A DNA stretch of 64,000 nt from UMGS1649 sp045611765 (lineage in GTDB: Bacteria; Bacillota; Clostridia; TANB77; CAG-465). Under the pieces are notes generated by a model. The model did no database searches. It saw only the letters and a list, made by a program, of their open reading frames with translations, and had not been told where the DNA came from. Below, piece by piece: positions 50,501-58,096 of the stretch (its first letter is position 1; the number at the start of each line of letters is the position of its first letter). The DNA lies in assembly GCA_045611765.1 (NCBI GenBank), contig JAZKXT010000012.1:136436-200435 (forward strand), read 5' to 3'. A program made the position numbers and the translations under genes.

Positions 50501-50752
50501 ATGGAAAATAGTAGATGTAATTGTGGAAATTCACAATCAAATTGGGGATGGGGACAAAACCAAGCCAAGTGTAAAGGATATGACAATTACAAAAACGAAG
50601 GACACAAATATAACTGTTACTGTTTTGAAGAAAAAGAAAATTGTGGTTGCGAAAAGGAAACTTCACAATGTGGTTGTAGTTCAAATAATAAAAATCATAA
50701 TAATTATGGTTGTGGAGCCGCTAGTCAAAACAGCTATTACGGTTGGTTATAA
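50501..50752 (+). CDS. Cys/Asn/Gly-rich small protein, probable spore-surface component
   Basis: An 83-aa protein with about 13 Cys, many Asn, Gly, Tyr and Lys residues (SRCNCGNSQSNWGWGQ, CYCFEEKENCGCEKE, QCGCSSNNKN). It has no signal peptide. Small Cys-rich proteins of this composition are typical of spore coat and exosporium crusts, where Cys forms disulfide networks. The next gene encodes a collagen-like protein, and a possible mother-cell sigma-K type -10 precedes it. The alternative frame over the same bases gives a Lys/Val/Ile-rich sequence and has no ribosome site. The start ATG 50501 follows AAAGGG at 11 nt. The family is unassigned. Confidence 0.65.
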   Translation: MENSRCNCGNSQSNWGWGQNQAKCKGYDNYKNEGHKYNCYCFEEKENCGCEKETSQCGCSSNNKNHNNYGCGAASQNSYYGWL

Positions 50753-50760
50753 ACAAAATC

Positions 50761-50789
50761 GGGTGGATAGAAATATCTGCCCTTTTTTG
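50761..50789 (+). terminator. Terminator after the Cys-rich gene
   Basis: GGGTGGATA pairs with TATCTGCCC around GAAA, two wobbles, followed by TTTTTTG. Confidence 0.85.
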
Positions 50790-50854
50790 TTGCATAAACC
50801 AAACAATTGCATATAATACAGTAGATGTATTTTACATCTAGAAGGAGTAGTATA

Positions 50855-51472
50855 ATGAACTATAGAAATTGTTATAATAACGGATTCGATGAAATAGATA
50901 ACTGCAACTTCAGACCAACTCCAAGACCCAATTGTTGTCTTGAAGGACCTATAGGTCCACAAGGCCCGATGGGTAGACCTGGTCCGACAGGCCCACAAGG
51001 TCCACAAGGCCCACAAGGTCCGGTGGGAGCACAAGGTCCAATTGGTGTTCCGGGTGTTGCTGGGGCTACTGGTGTTACTGGAGCCACTGGTGCTACGGGT
51101 CCTACTGGAGTAACAGGACCAACAGGTCCGACTGGTGTTACGGGACCTACAGGCCCAACAGGAGCTACTGGTGCTACAGGCCCAATTGGTCTAACGGGAG
51201 CTACAGGAGAACAAGGAATACAAGGTGTTCCTGGTATTGCTGGTGCCACTGGTGCCACAGGACCTACAGGCCCAACAGGAGCTACGGGAGCTACTGGTGC
51301 AACAGGTCCAACGGGAGCAACTGGTGCTGATGGACTAACTCCAACGCTTACAATTGGTACAGTTACAACGGGAGCCCCTGGAACTGCTGCAACAGCTACA
51401 ATAACTGGTACAGCTCCAGACTTTGTGTTAAACTTAACAATACCACAAGGTCCAACGGGTCCAGCAGCTTAG
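50855..51472 (+). CDS. Collagen-like (BclA-type) spore surface protein
   Basis: A 205-aa protein: a short N-terminal head with four Cys (NCYNNG, NCNFRP, NCCLEG), about 44 uninterrupted Gly-X-Y triplets (residues 31-162, mostly GPQ/GPT/GAT/GVT) and a C-terminal domain TLTIGTVTTGAPG...VLNLTIPQG. Collagen-like triple helices with Thr-rich triplets are the hair-nap filaments of exosporia in Bacillus and Clostridium; their Thr residues are commonly glycosylated. A GT2 gene two genes away fits that. AAGGAG (50842-50847) follows a small TAGATGTA/TACATCTA hairpin. TTGCAT-16-TATAAT (50790-50817) is a possible promoter. No signal peptide is present. Confidence 0.88.
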   Translation: MNYRNCYNNGFDEIDNCNFRPTPRPNCCLEGPIGPQGPMGRPGPTGPQGPQGPQGPVGAQGPIGVPGVAGATGVTGATGATGPTGVTGPTGPTGVTGPTGPTGATGATGPIGLTGATGEQGIQGVPGIAGATGATGPTGPTGATGATGATGPTGATGADGLTPTLTIGTVTTGAPGTAATATITGTAPDFVLNLTIPQGPTGPAA

Positions 51473-51497
51473 AGTAATACTCTATTCATAGAATAAG

Positions 51498-51540
51498 CAA
51501 ATAGCACACGGTAGTAGAAAACTGTGTGTTATTTGTGTAT
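51498..51540 (+). terminator. Terminator after the collagen-like gene
   Basis: A 15-bp stem, CAAATAGCACACGGT / ACTGTGTGTTATTTG (51521-51535), with wobbles. The T-run is weak. Confidence 0.65.
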
Positions 51541-51543
51541 AGC

Positions 51544-51572
51544 TTGCTTTTAAGTGAAGTATGGTGTATAAT
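51544..51572 (+). promoter_or_regulatory. Sigma-A promoter of the 187-aa orphan
   Basis: TTGCTT (51544-51549), 17 bp, TATAAT (51567-51572). Confidence 0.7.
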
Positions 51573-51621
51573 ATATCGAAACTTTAAAAATACCATTAAA
51601 TAATTTTAAGGAGGATACTGT

Positions 51622-52185
51622 ATGTTAAAACTTATTAGGCTGGAAGACACTTCTGTGTTTGCGATTGCGGATGGTGACCAGATTGAAGGTGAAATGGACA
51701 TTTTAGGATACGTTCAGATGAATTTTAAAGAAGGAAAACCATTTATCAAAATATATGAGCCCCACGGCGAAGAGTGGTTCAAAGAACTTAATACCGCTAT
51801 CAAAGAAAAAGAGAAAACTTTGGCACTGGATATTAAATATACACGGCACGCTTTAAATCTTGAAAATATTGTTATACAATATTTAAGAGAAAAAGGTTGT
51901 CGGAGTGTAAAGATAGATGTGGTTAAAAAGCTGGTGAAGAGAATTGAACAGGAAATTACTGCAAGAGGCGGTTTCTTCAAGTATTGGGATTATTACCAGT
52001 TAATTAATGATAATGTAGAAACACTTTTAGGGCGTGCGAACCATCTAAAAGTTAGTGGCGAAGATGTATGTATAAAAAGTTACTTTACTGACATTATCTG
52101 TTATAATCCAGATACGGATATAGATGATTTAGTTAAAGAAATAATTAAGACATTTATAGTAACCGAGAAAAAAACGACAGCGTGA
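51622..52185 (+). CDS. Hypothetical cytosolic protein, 187 aa
   Basis: I do not recognise this protein. It is soluble and mixed alpha/beta, with a strand-rich N-terminus (MLKLIRLEDTSVFAIADGD), a basic helical middle (KIDVVKKLVKRIEQEITARGGFFKYWDYYQL) and an acidic C-terminal part (CYNPDTDIDDLVKEII). Codon use is less AT-biased than in neighbours. It forms a complete single-gene unit: TTGCTT-17-TATAAT promoter, AAGGAGG ribosome site, terminator. There is no sign of export. The expression signals make it a real gene, but nothing points to its function. Confidence 0.6.
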   Translation: MLKLIRLEDTSVFAIADGDQIEGEMDILGYVQMNFKEGKPFIKIYEPHGEEWFKELNTAIKEKEKTLALDIKYTRHALNLENIVIQYLREKGCRSVKIDVVKKLVKRIEQEITARGGFFKYWDYYQLINDNVETLLGRANHLKVSGEDVCIKSYFTDIICYNPDTDIDDLVKEIIKTFIVTEKKTTA

Positions 52186-52197
52186 TAAAATCAAATT

Positions 52198-52230
52198 AAA
52201 ACGGACAAGTTAATTACTTGCCCGTTTTGT
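52198..52230 (+). terminator. Terminator after the 187-aa orphan
   Basis: AAAACGGACAAGT (52198-52210) pairs with ACTTGCCCGTTTT (52215-52227), one mismatch, then GTAT. Confidence 0.8.
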
Positions 52231-52234
52231 ATAC

Positions 52235-52263
52235 TTGACATGATATACAAATAATGATATGCT
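52235..52263 (+). promoter_or_regulatory. Promoter of the 232-aa membrane protein
   Basis: TTGACA (52235-52240), 17 bp, TATGCT (52258-52263). The start codon is 30 bp downstream. Confidence 0.6.
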
Positions 52264-52292
52264 TTTGCTAAATTAAACAAGGGGGATTAAAA

Positions 52293-52991
52293 ATGGAAGA
52301 AAATGAAAAAGTAAAATATGAAGTTGAAAAGGTAAAGGCTAAGAATGCAATAGTGGTGTTAAGTGTGCTAGTAATTGCGTTAATGGTAGTTGTTGGTCTA
52401 CTTATGCAACAACTGAAAATAAATAAAACTGAAATTGGTGAACAAGGTAATATAGATACCAATAAAGAAGAACAAGAAAAAATAACAGTAGATTTTGATG
52501 AAGTTGCAGATAAGCTGTTTGAAGCATACGGAATTAAAGAGGAAGTAGACAAATTACCACAAATAACGGCTGAAGAAAGACCTATATATGAAAAAATATG
52601 GAAAGAAATGGTGGCGGAAGAAAAGGATGAGGCTGTAAAAATTATAAAGGAAAAGTACCCAAAGCTTTCAGATAAACAAGTTGAAGAATATGCTACAAAG
52701 TTTTTTGAACATATAAAAGAATACGGCTTAAGAATTGCAAAACATAATCAACAAATTATAGATAAAGCAAAAGAAGCAGCAGAACTGGCTGATAGATCTA
52801 ACGCTTTAGCTGAACTTATGTTAAAGCATATGCAAATAGTAAATACAAAGGGATATTCGTCGTCATATGTACCGAATGAAGAGGATTTGAAAATACTTCA
52901 GCAACACGTAGTGGAACAATCTGAAGGAAAATACACGGTAAAAATAAAGCAAGATAACAGCGGATATGATGTAGAAAAAGTAGACAATTAA
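52293..52991 (+). CDS. Single-pass membrane protein with helical exterior, unknown
   Basis: A 232-aa protein with a charged cytoplasmic N-terminus (1-17), one membrane helix (about 18-40, AIVVLSVLVIALMVVVGLLM) and a charged, helical outside domain rich in Glu and Lys. No catalytic motif is visible. A Ser/Tyr stretch near residue 190 (GYSSSYVPNEEDL) precedes a small C-terminal beta segment. A GGGGG ribosome site precedes ATG 52293. It is probably monocistronic, since rimP downstream has its own promoter. I cannot place it in a family. Confidence 0.6.
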   Translation: MEENEKVKYEVEKVKAKNAIVVLSVLVIALMVVVGLLMQQLKINKTEIGEQGNIDTNKEEQEKITVDFDEVADKLFEAYGIKEEVDKLPQITAEERPIYEKIWKEMVAEEKDEAVKIIKEKYPKLSDKQVEEYATKFFEHIKEYGLRIAKHNQQIIDKAKEAAELADRSNALAELMLKHMQIVNTKGYSSSYVPNEEDLKILQQHVVEQSEGKYTVKIKQDNSGYDVEKVDN

Positions 52992-53027
52992 AAATAGGCA
53001 AAATCTGTTAAAATATTAGCAAAACTC

Positions 53028-53056
53028 TTGCAAAATGAGTAAAATTATAGTACAAT
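53028..53056 (+). promoter_or_regulatory. Sigma-A promoter of the rimP-nusA-infB operon
   Basis: TTGCAA (53028-53033), 17 bp, TACAAT (53051-53056). It gives a leader of about 68 nt before rimP. Confidence 0.75.
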
Positions 53057-53081
53057 AATATTGTCAATATGAGAGATGCAG

Positions 53082-53105
53082 GTGGGAGGACATAAGTCCT
53101 CTCAC
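53082..53105 (+). promoter_or_regulatory. Leader hairpin of the rimP operon
   Basis: GTGGGAGGAC-ATAA-GTCCTCTCAC (53082-53105), 10 bp with one wobble. No T-run follows, so it is not a terminator. A protein- or ribosome-linked control element of this translation operon is plausible. Confidence 0.55.
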
Positions 53106-53130
53106 TTAATGTAATGTAAAGGGGGATATA

Positions 53131-53598
53131 ATGTCAAAGTTAACAGATAATATAGAAGCCAAAATTATAGCAGATATAGAAGCTTTAGGTTATGAACTAG
53201 AATACACAGAATATGTAAAAGAAGGAGAAAGTAAAATATATAGAGTAGTAATAGATAAGCCAGGAGAGTCTTTAACAACAGATGACTGTGAAATTGTTAG
53301 TAGAAAAATTGAAGATGTAGTAGACGGCCTTATGGCAAAAGATGAAGCATACGTTTTAGAGGTTTCATCACCAGGGCTAGAAAAAGCATTAAAAAATAAT
53401 AAATTGTACAAAAAGTACATAGGTAATAATGTAAGAATTAAGTTATACAAAAAAGTGGAAGATGTTAAAGAACTAGTAGGTACACTAGTAGAATCTGAAG
53501 AAGAGTACATTGTACTACTGGTAGAAGATAAACAAATTAAAATAGAAAGAGAAAATATAGCTTGTGGTAACACAGTATATGAATTTTGGGAGGAATAA
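53131..53598 (+). CDS. rimP: Ribosome maturation factor RimP
   Basis: RimP assists 30S assembly. The 155-aa protein has the family layout: an N-terminal alpha/beta domain (DIEALGYELEYTEYVKEGESKIYRVVIDKP, then DDCEIVSRKIEDVVD), the signature YVLEVSSPGLEKALKNNKLYKKYIGNNVRIKLY, and an SH3-like C-terminus. AAGGGGG precedes ATG 53131. It is first in the conserved rimP-nusA-rnpM-infB-rbfA-nrnA-truB operon, 3 bp before nusA. Confidence 0.97.
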   Translation: MSKLTDNIEAKIIADIEALGYELEYTEYVKEGESKIYRVVIDKPGESLTTDDCEIVSRKIEDVVDGLMAKDEAYVLEVSSPGLEKALKNNKLYKKYIGNNVRIKLYKKVEDVKELVGTLVESEEEYIVLLVEDKQIKIERENIACGNTVYEFWEE

Positions 53599-53601
53599 AA
53601 A

Positions 53602-54681
53602 ATGGCAAAGAAAACTAGCGCGAAAGCAAGTGCAATAGAATTATTGGAAGCATTAGATGAGCTTCAAAACGAAAAAGGAATAACTAAGGATTATATGGTA
53701 GAATCTTTAAAGTTAGCTTTAGAAGCTGCATATAAGAAAAACTATGAAACAGGAGAAGAAGTAAACGTAGATATTAATCAAGATACAGGAGTTATATCTG
53801 TTTATGCTGTTAAAAAAGTTGTGGACGTTGTTGAAAATCCAGATACTGAAATTACACTTGATGCAGCAAAGTTAATAAATAAAAGAGCTAAAAAAGGCAA
53901 TGAAATAAAAATTGAAGTTACACCTAAAAACTTTGGAAGAATAGCAGCGTCGGCTGGTAAACAAATCATAATTCAAAGACTAAGAGAAGCTGAACACGAT
54001 TTAGTATTTACACAATATAGCGATAAACAAGGTGAAATAGTTATAGGTGTTGTTCAAAGAACAGACAAAATGGGTATGATAGTTGACCTTGGTAGAGTTG
54101 AAGCTTTAATTCCTTCAAAAGAATTAGTTCCAACTGAAAGATTTGAAACACATCAAAGAATAAAAGCATATGTGCAAAAAGTAGACGATTCAGCAAAATT
54201 CGGACCACAAGTAGTACTTTCTCGTCGTGATCCAGGATTTGTTAAAAAATTATTTGAACTTGAAGTGCCAGAAATAGAAGAAGGAATAGTTGAAGTAAAA
54301 GCAGTAGCAAGAGAAGCTGGTCAAAGAAGTAAAGTGGCAGTATGGTCTGAAGATGAAAATATCGACCCAGTAGGAGCTTGTATTGGTAAAAAAGGTATGA
54401 GAATAAACGGCATAATGGAAGAATTAAATGGAGAAAAAATTGACGTTATACCATATAGCGATGATGTTCCAAGCTTTATAGTAAACGCACTTGCTCCAGC
54501 AGGAATAATGGCAATAGATATAAACGATGACGAACATGTTGCAACTATAGTTGTACCAGATGACCAACTATCTCTAGCAATAGGTGCTAAAGGTCAAAAT
54601 GTAAGACTTGCAGCAATACTTACTGGTTGGAAGATAGATATAAAAACAAAAACAGAAATAGAGAATATAGTAGTTGAATAG
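53602..54681 (+). CDS. nusA: Transcription termination/antitermination protein NusA
   Basis: NusA binds RNA polymerase and nascent RNA, promoting pausing and intrinsic termination. The 359-aa protein has the N-terminal RNAP-binding domain, an S1 domain (GEIVIGVVQRTDKMGMIVDLGRVEALIPSKE), KH1 (VAREAGQRSKVAVWS...VGACIGKKGMRINGI) and KH2 (LSLAIGAKGQNVRLAAILTGWKIDI). It lacks the C-terminal acidic repeats of E. coli NusA, as normal in Firmicutes. The usual neighbours are present on both sides. Confidence 0.98.
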   Translation: MAKKTSAKASAIELLEALDELQNEKGITKDYMVESLKLALEAAYKKNYETGEEVNVDINQDTGVISVYAVKKVVDVVENPDTEITLDAAKLINKRAKKGNEIKIEVTPKNFGRIAASAGKQIIIQRLREAEHDLVFTQYSDKQGEIVIGVVQRTDKMGMIVDLGRVEALIPSKELVPTERFETHQRIKAYVQKVDDSAKFGPQVVLSRRDPGFVKKLFELEVPEIEEGIVEVKAVAREAGQRSKVAVWSEDENIDPVGACIGKKGMRINGIMEELNGEKIDVIPYSDDVPSFIVNALAPAGIMAIDINDDEHVATIVVPDDQLSLAIGAKGQNVRLAAILTGWKIDIKTKTEIENIVVE

Positions 54682-54689
54682 GAGACTAG

Positions 54690-54938
54690 ATGAAAAATAT
54701 AAGAACGTGTATAGCTTGTAGAGCAAAAAAAGAAAAACACGAACTTTTAAGAATAGTTGCAAAAGAAAGACAAGCAACTTTAGATGAAACATATAAAGAG
54801 AATGCTCGTGGAATATATTTGTGCAAAGATAAAGTGTGCATAAATAAGTTGTTAAAAGCAAAAGATATTAGTAGATGTATCAAAATAGATGCAACTCATG
54901 ACAGTATGAAAGAATTATTAAGGAATTTGGGGGAATAA
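54690..54938 (+). CDS. rnpM: RNase P modulator RnpM (YlxR)
   Basis: An 82-aa YlxR-family protein with the RTCIACRAKKEKHELLRIV signature and ARGIYLCKDKVCINKLLKAK. In Bacillus this protein binds the RNase P RNA and modulates its activity. Start ATG 54690 follows AGGAGA of the nusA end. The gene is 3 bp upstream of infB. The L7Ae-like ylxQ gene, usually found between them in Firmicutes, is missing. Confidence 0.92.
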   Translation: MKNIRTCIACRAKKEKHELLRIVAKERQATLDETYKENARGIYLCKDKVCINKLLKAKDISRCIKIDATHDSMKELLRNLGE

Positions 54939-54941
54939 AAT

Positions 54942-57734
54942 TTGGGTAAAATAAAAGTAGCAGAATTAGCAAAAAGGGTTAATATGACAGAGGATGCGGT
55001 AATAAAAAAATTAAAAGCTATTGCAATAGATGTTAAATCTGGTGAAGATTTAGTAGATGAAGCATTAAGCTCTAGATTTGCTGCAAATGCTGGACCACAC
55101 ATTATACGTAGAAAAGTAAAAGTGGTAACAACGGACGAACAAGGAAATAAAGTAGAAAAAATTACTACTAATGCAGGAGGAACAATACATCAAAGTGTTG
55201 TTCGTGAAAAAAGACAAGAAAAACCAACATATAGTAAGGAAGGTCTTGGCGTAGTAAAGAGTAATCGTTCGAGAAACAACAGAAATGTTATGCAAAACAT
55301 AGTAGTTACTCAAAATGGTAAAAAAGTTGAGCCTAAAGTAGAACAAAAAGTAGAAAAACCTGTGGAAAAATCTTATGATAGACCAGAGGTTAGCGTAGCT
55401 GATGCTAAAAGAATAGTAAATAGTTTTGCCGAACAAAGAGAACAAAGAATAAATGAAAGACGTGAACAAAACTTTAAACCAGTAAATAACAACCAAAACA
55501 AATTCCAAAGAAACAATAATGTGAGAGATAACAACGGAGGTAATAATTCTAGACCTAATAGAGATGGTGATAATAAAAACTTTAATAGAGGTGGTAAACC
55601 AGGAGATAGACCAACAGGTAGACCAGATTTCAAAAACAGAAATCAAAATGGTGGCCAAAGCACAGGATATAAAGTTAATAAGTTTATAAAAGAAACTGGA
55701 CTTACAGATAGCATTCAAAAAGAAACCAGAGATTATTCAACCACTCTAATAGACAAAAAGAAATATAATGCAGATAAAGGTGAAAGAAAAGAAGAAACAA
55801 GAAGACAGGCTAAAAATGCTAATGAAATGAGAGAGCAAAATACTAGAATGGACTTTAGCAAATTTAGAGGTATGCAAGTTTCTGAAGATGGTCTTATGGA
55901 CTTTTATGATAGAGGAGAAAATCGTAAAGGCTCTGCTAAACGTAAAAAACAAAAAACAGAAATGCAACAGACTAAGATAATACCTCTAACTGAAGTTGAA
56001 CTTCCTGAGTCAATGTCTGTAAAAGACTTTGCAGAAACATTGAAAAAACAAGCTTCTGAAATAATTAAGAAAATGTTCTCTATGGGAATAATGGCAACAG
56101 TAAACCAAGAAATAGATTTCGATACAGCTTTCTTGATTGCATCAGAATTTGGAATAAATGCAACTAAACAAGTAGTTGTAACAGAAGAAGACGTACTTTT
56201 TGACGATTCTGAAGATGATGAAAAAGACCTAGAAGCAAGACCGCCAATAGTTACAATAATGGGACACGTTGACCATGGTAAAACTTCGCTTCTAGATAAA
56301 ATTAGAAGTTCAAGTGTTGCATCTGGAGAATCTGGTGGAATTACACAACATATAGGTGCATATAAAGTTAAAATTAATGGTAGAGAAATTACATTCTTGG
56401 ATACTCCAGGACACGAAGCTTTCTCAGAAATGAGAGCAAGAGGAGCTCAAGTAACAGATATCGTAATCATTGTTGTAGCTGCAGATGATGGTATAAAACC
56501 ACAAACTGTAGAAGCTATAAACCATGCAAAAGCAGCTGGTGTATCTATAGTTGTTGCAATTAATAAAATAGATAAAGAAACTGCAAATATAGATAGAGTA
56601 AAACAAGAATTGCTAGAATATGAACTTGTTCCAGAAGAATGGGGCGGAGACACAATATGTGTTCCTGTTTCTGCTAGAACGGGAGAAGGAATTGAAAATC
56701 TTCTTGAAATGATGCTTCTTGTAGCAGATGTAAAAGAGCTTAAAGCAAATCCTAATAAACAAGCTAAAGGAACAGTTATTGAAGCTAAATTAGATAAGTC
56801 GCGTGGACCTCTTGCAACAGTTTTAGTACAAAGAGGAACATTAAACGTTGGAGATACTATAGTACTTGGAGATATAGTTGGTAGAGTACGTAATATGACT
56901 AACGATAGAGGAGAAAGTGTGAAAAAAGCTGGTCCATCTACACCGGTAGAAATATTAGGACTAGGAAGTGTACCAGATACTGGAGATACATTCTACGAAG
57001 TAAAAGATGAAAAAACAGCGCACAAACTTATTGAAAAGAGAAAAGCACAACATAGACTTGACCTTATTAAGAAAAGTAGTATAGTTACTTTAGACGATTT
57101 ATTTAATAAGATTAAAGATGGTGAAACTACAAATCTTGATGTTATAATTAGAGCAGACGTTAAAGGTTCTGCAGAAGCTTTAAAAGAATCTTTAGAGAAA
57201 CTATCTAATGAAGAAATTAGAGTAAGAGTTATAGCAAGTAACACTGGTGGAATTACAGAGTCTGACATAACTTTAGCTAAACTTTCAAATGCAATTATAA
57301 TTGGATTTAATGTTAAAGCTGAAGGTGCAGTTCAAAGTATGGCAGATAAAGAAAAAGTAGATTTAAGATTATACAAAGTAATTTATGATGCTATAGAAGA
57401 TGTAGAAGCGGCTATGAAGGGCTTACACAAAGTTAAATATATTGAATCGCCACTAGGAACAGCAGAAGTTAGACATGTATTTAAAATTACTGGTGCTGGT
57501 GTAATTGCAGGAAGCTATGTAACAAAAGGTAAACTTGCAAGAAATGCTATGGTTAGACTTTCAAGAAATGGTGAAGTATTAACTGAAACTAAACTTGAAT
57601 CTTTAAAACGTGAAAAAGATGATGTTAAAGAAGTAGCAGAAGGATATGAATGTGGTGTTAAACTTGAGAAGTTCAGTGATGTAAAAGAAGGAGATATCCT
57701 AGAATGTTACGAGCTAGTTGAGGAGAAAAAATAA
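54942..57734 (+). CDS. infB: Translation initiation factor IF-2
   Basis: IF-2 is the GTPase that brings fMet-tRNA to the 30S and joins subunits. The 930-aa protein starts at TTG 54942, after GGGGG. An IF2_N helix-turn region (IKVAELAKRVNMTEDAVIKKLKAIAIDVKSGED) is followed by a long basic Asn/Arg/Gln/Gly-rich linker (about 75-330, NNQNKFQRNNNVRDNNGGNN), a second IF2_N unit, the G domain with GHVDHGKTSL, DTPGHEAF and NKID, and domains II-IV. The linker is longer and more Asn-rich than in Bacillus. It overlaps rbfA by one base. Confidence 0.98.
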   Translation: MGKIKVAELAKRVNMTEDAVIKKLKAIAIDVKSGEDLVDEALSSRFAANAGPHIIRRKVKVVTTDEQGNKVEKITTNAGGTIHQSVVREKRQEKPTYSKEGLGVVKSNRSRNNRNVMQNIVVTQNGKKVEPKVEQKVEKPVEKSYDRPEVSVADAKRIVNSFAEQREQRINERREQNFKPVNNNQNKFQRNNNVRDNNGGNNSRPNRDGDNKNFNRGGKPGDRPTGRPDFKNRNQNGGQSTGYKVNKFIKETGLTDSIQKETRDYSTTLIDKKKYNADKGERKEETRRQAKNANEMREQNTRMDFSKFRGMQVSEDGLMDFYDRGENRKGSAKRKKQKTEMQQTKIIPLTEVELPESMSVKDFAETLKKQASEIIKKMFSMGIMATVNQEIDFDTAFLIASEFGINATKQVVVTEEDVLFDDSEDDEKDLEARPPIVTIMGHVDHGKTSLLDKIRSSSVASGESGGITQHIGAYKVKINGREITFLDTPGHEAFSEMRARGAQVTDIVIIVVAADDGIKPQTVEAINHAKAAGVSIVVAINKIDKETANIDRVKQELLEYELVPEEWGGDTICVPVSARTGEGIENLLEMMLLVADVKELKANPNKQAKGTVIEAKLDKSRGPLATVLVQRGTLNVGDTIVLGDIVGRVRNMTNDRGESVKKAGPSTPVEILGLGSVPDTGDTFYEVKDEKTAHKLIEKRKAQHRLDLIKKSSIVTLDDLFNKIKDGETTNLDVIIRADVKGSAEALKESLEKLSNEEIRVRVIASNTGGITESDITLAKLSNAIIIGFNVKAEGAVQSMADKEKVDLRLYKVIYDAIEDVEAAMKGLHKVKYIESPLGTAEVRHVFKITGAGVIAGSYVTKGKLARNAMVRLSRNGEVLTETKLESLKREKDDVKEVAEGYECGVKLEKFSDVKEGDILECYELVEEKK

Positions 57735-58078
57735 TGCGTACAGAAAGAATAGATGAAGATATTAAATACTATATAGATAAAATCTTAAGAGAAAATATAT
57801 CTAAGTTTACAAATACTGGTATTATTACAGTAACAGGAGTTAAAACAACAAAAGATTTAAGATATTCAAAAGTATATGTGAGTATATTTGGTACAAAATA
57901 TACTCACCAAACTTTCGAAAAACTTAAAAATGCTTCTGGATTCGTAAGAAAGAATTTAGCTTCTATGCTTAAAGCAAGAAGTATACCAGATATAGTTTTT
58001 GAGCTTGACGATTCAATGGAATATGGCGAAAAGATGGATAAGCTTATAGACAATTTAGATATAAAAAGTGAAGAATAA
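57734..58078 (+). CDS. rbfA: Ribosome-binding factor A
   Basis: RbfA binds the 30S near helix 1 of 16S rRNA during late maturation and cold adaptation. The 114-aa protein has the single KH-like fold with IDEDIKYYIDKILRENI, ITVTGVKTTKDLRYSKVYVSIFG and the ending ARSIPDIVFELDDSMEYGEKMDKLIDNL. The ATG at 57734 overlaps the infB stop, and GAGGAG lies 10 nt before it, so translation is coupled. Confidence 0.97.
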   Translation: MRTERIDEDIKYYIDKILRENISKFTNTGIITVTGVKTTKDLRYSKVYVSIFGTKYTHQTFEKLKNASGFVRKNLASMLKARSIPDIVFELDDSMEYGEKMDKLIDNLDIKSEE

Positions 58079-58096
58079 ATAAACGAGGGGAATTAT

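Noticed and set aside
50391..50684. 98-codon N-terminal extension of the GT2 glycosyltransferase
   Set aside because: The GT2 domain starts at ATG 50390 with AGGTGA; the extension covers the divergent promoter region and does not look like coding sequence.
50872..51258. Open frame of 128 codons on the minus strand, Pro/Val/Gly-rich, over the collagen-like gene
   Set aside because: It is the mirror of the Gly-X-Y codons; it has no ribosome site and the plus strand has clear signals.
50940..51330. Short regular repeats that could suggest a CRISPR or tandem-repeat locus
   Set aside because: The period is 9 bp in coding frame (Gly-X-Y triplets). There are no spacers and no cas genes.
55065..55718. 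Minus-strand frame of 217 codons inside infB
   Set aside because: An Ile/Phe/Ser-rich shadow of the Asn/Lys-rich IF-2 linker. No start signals.
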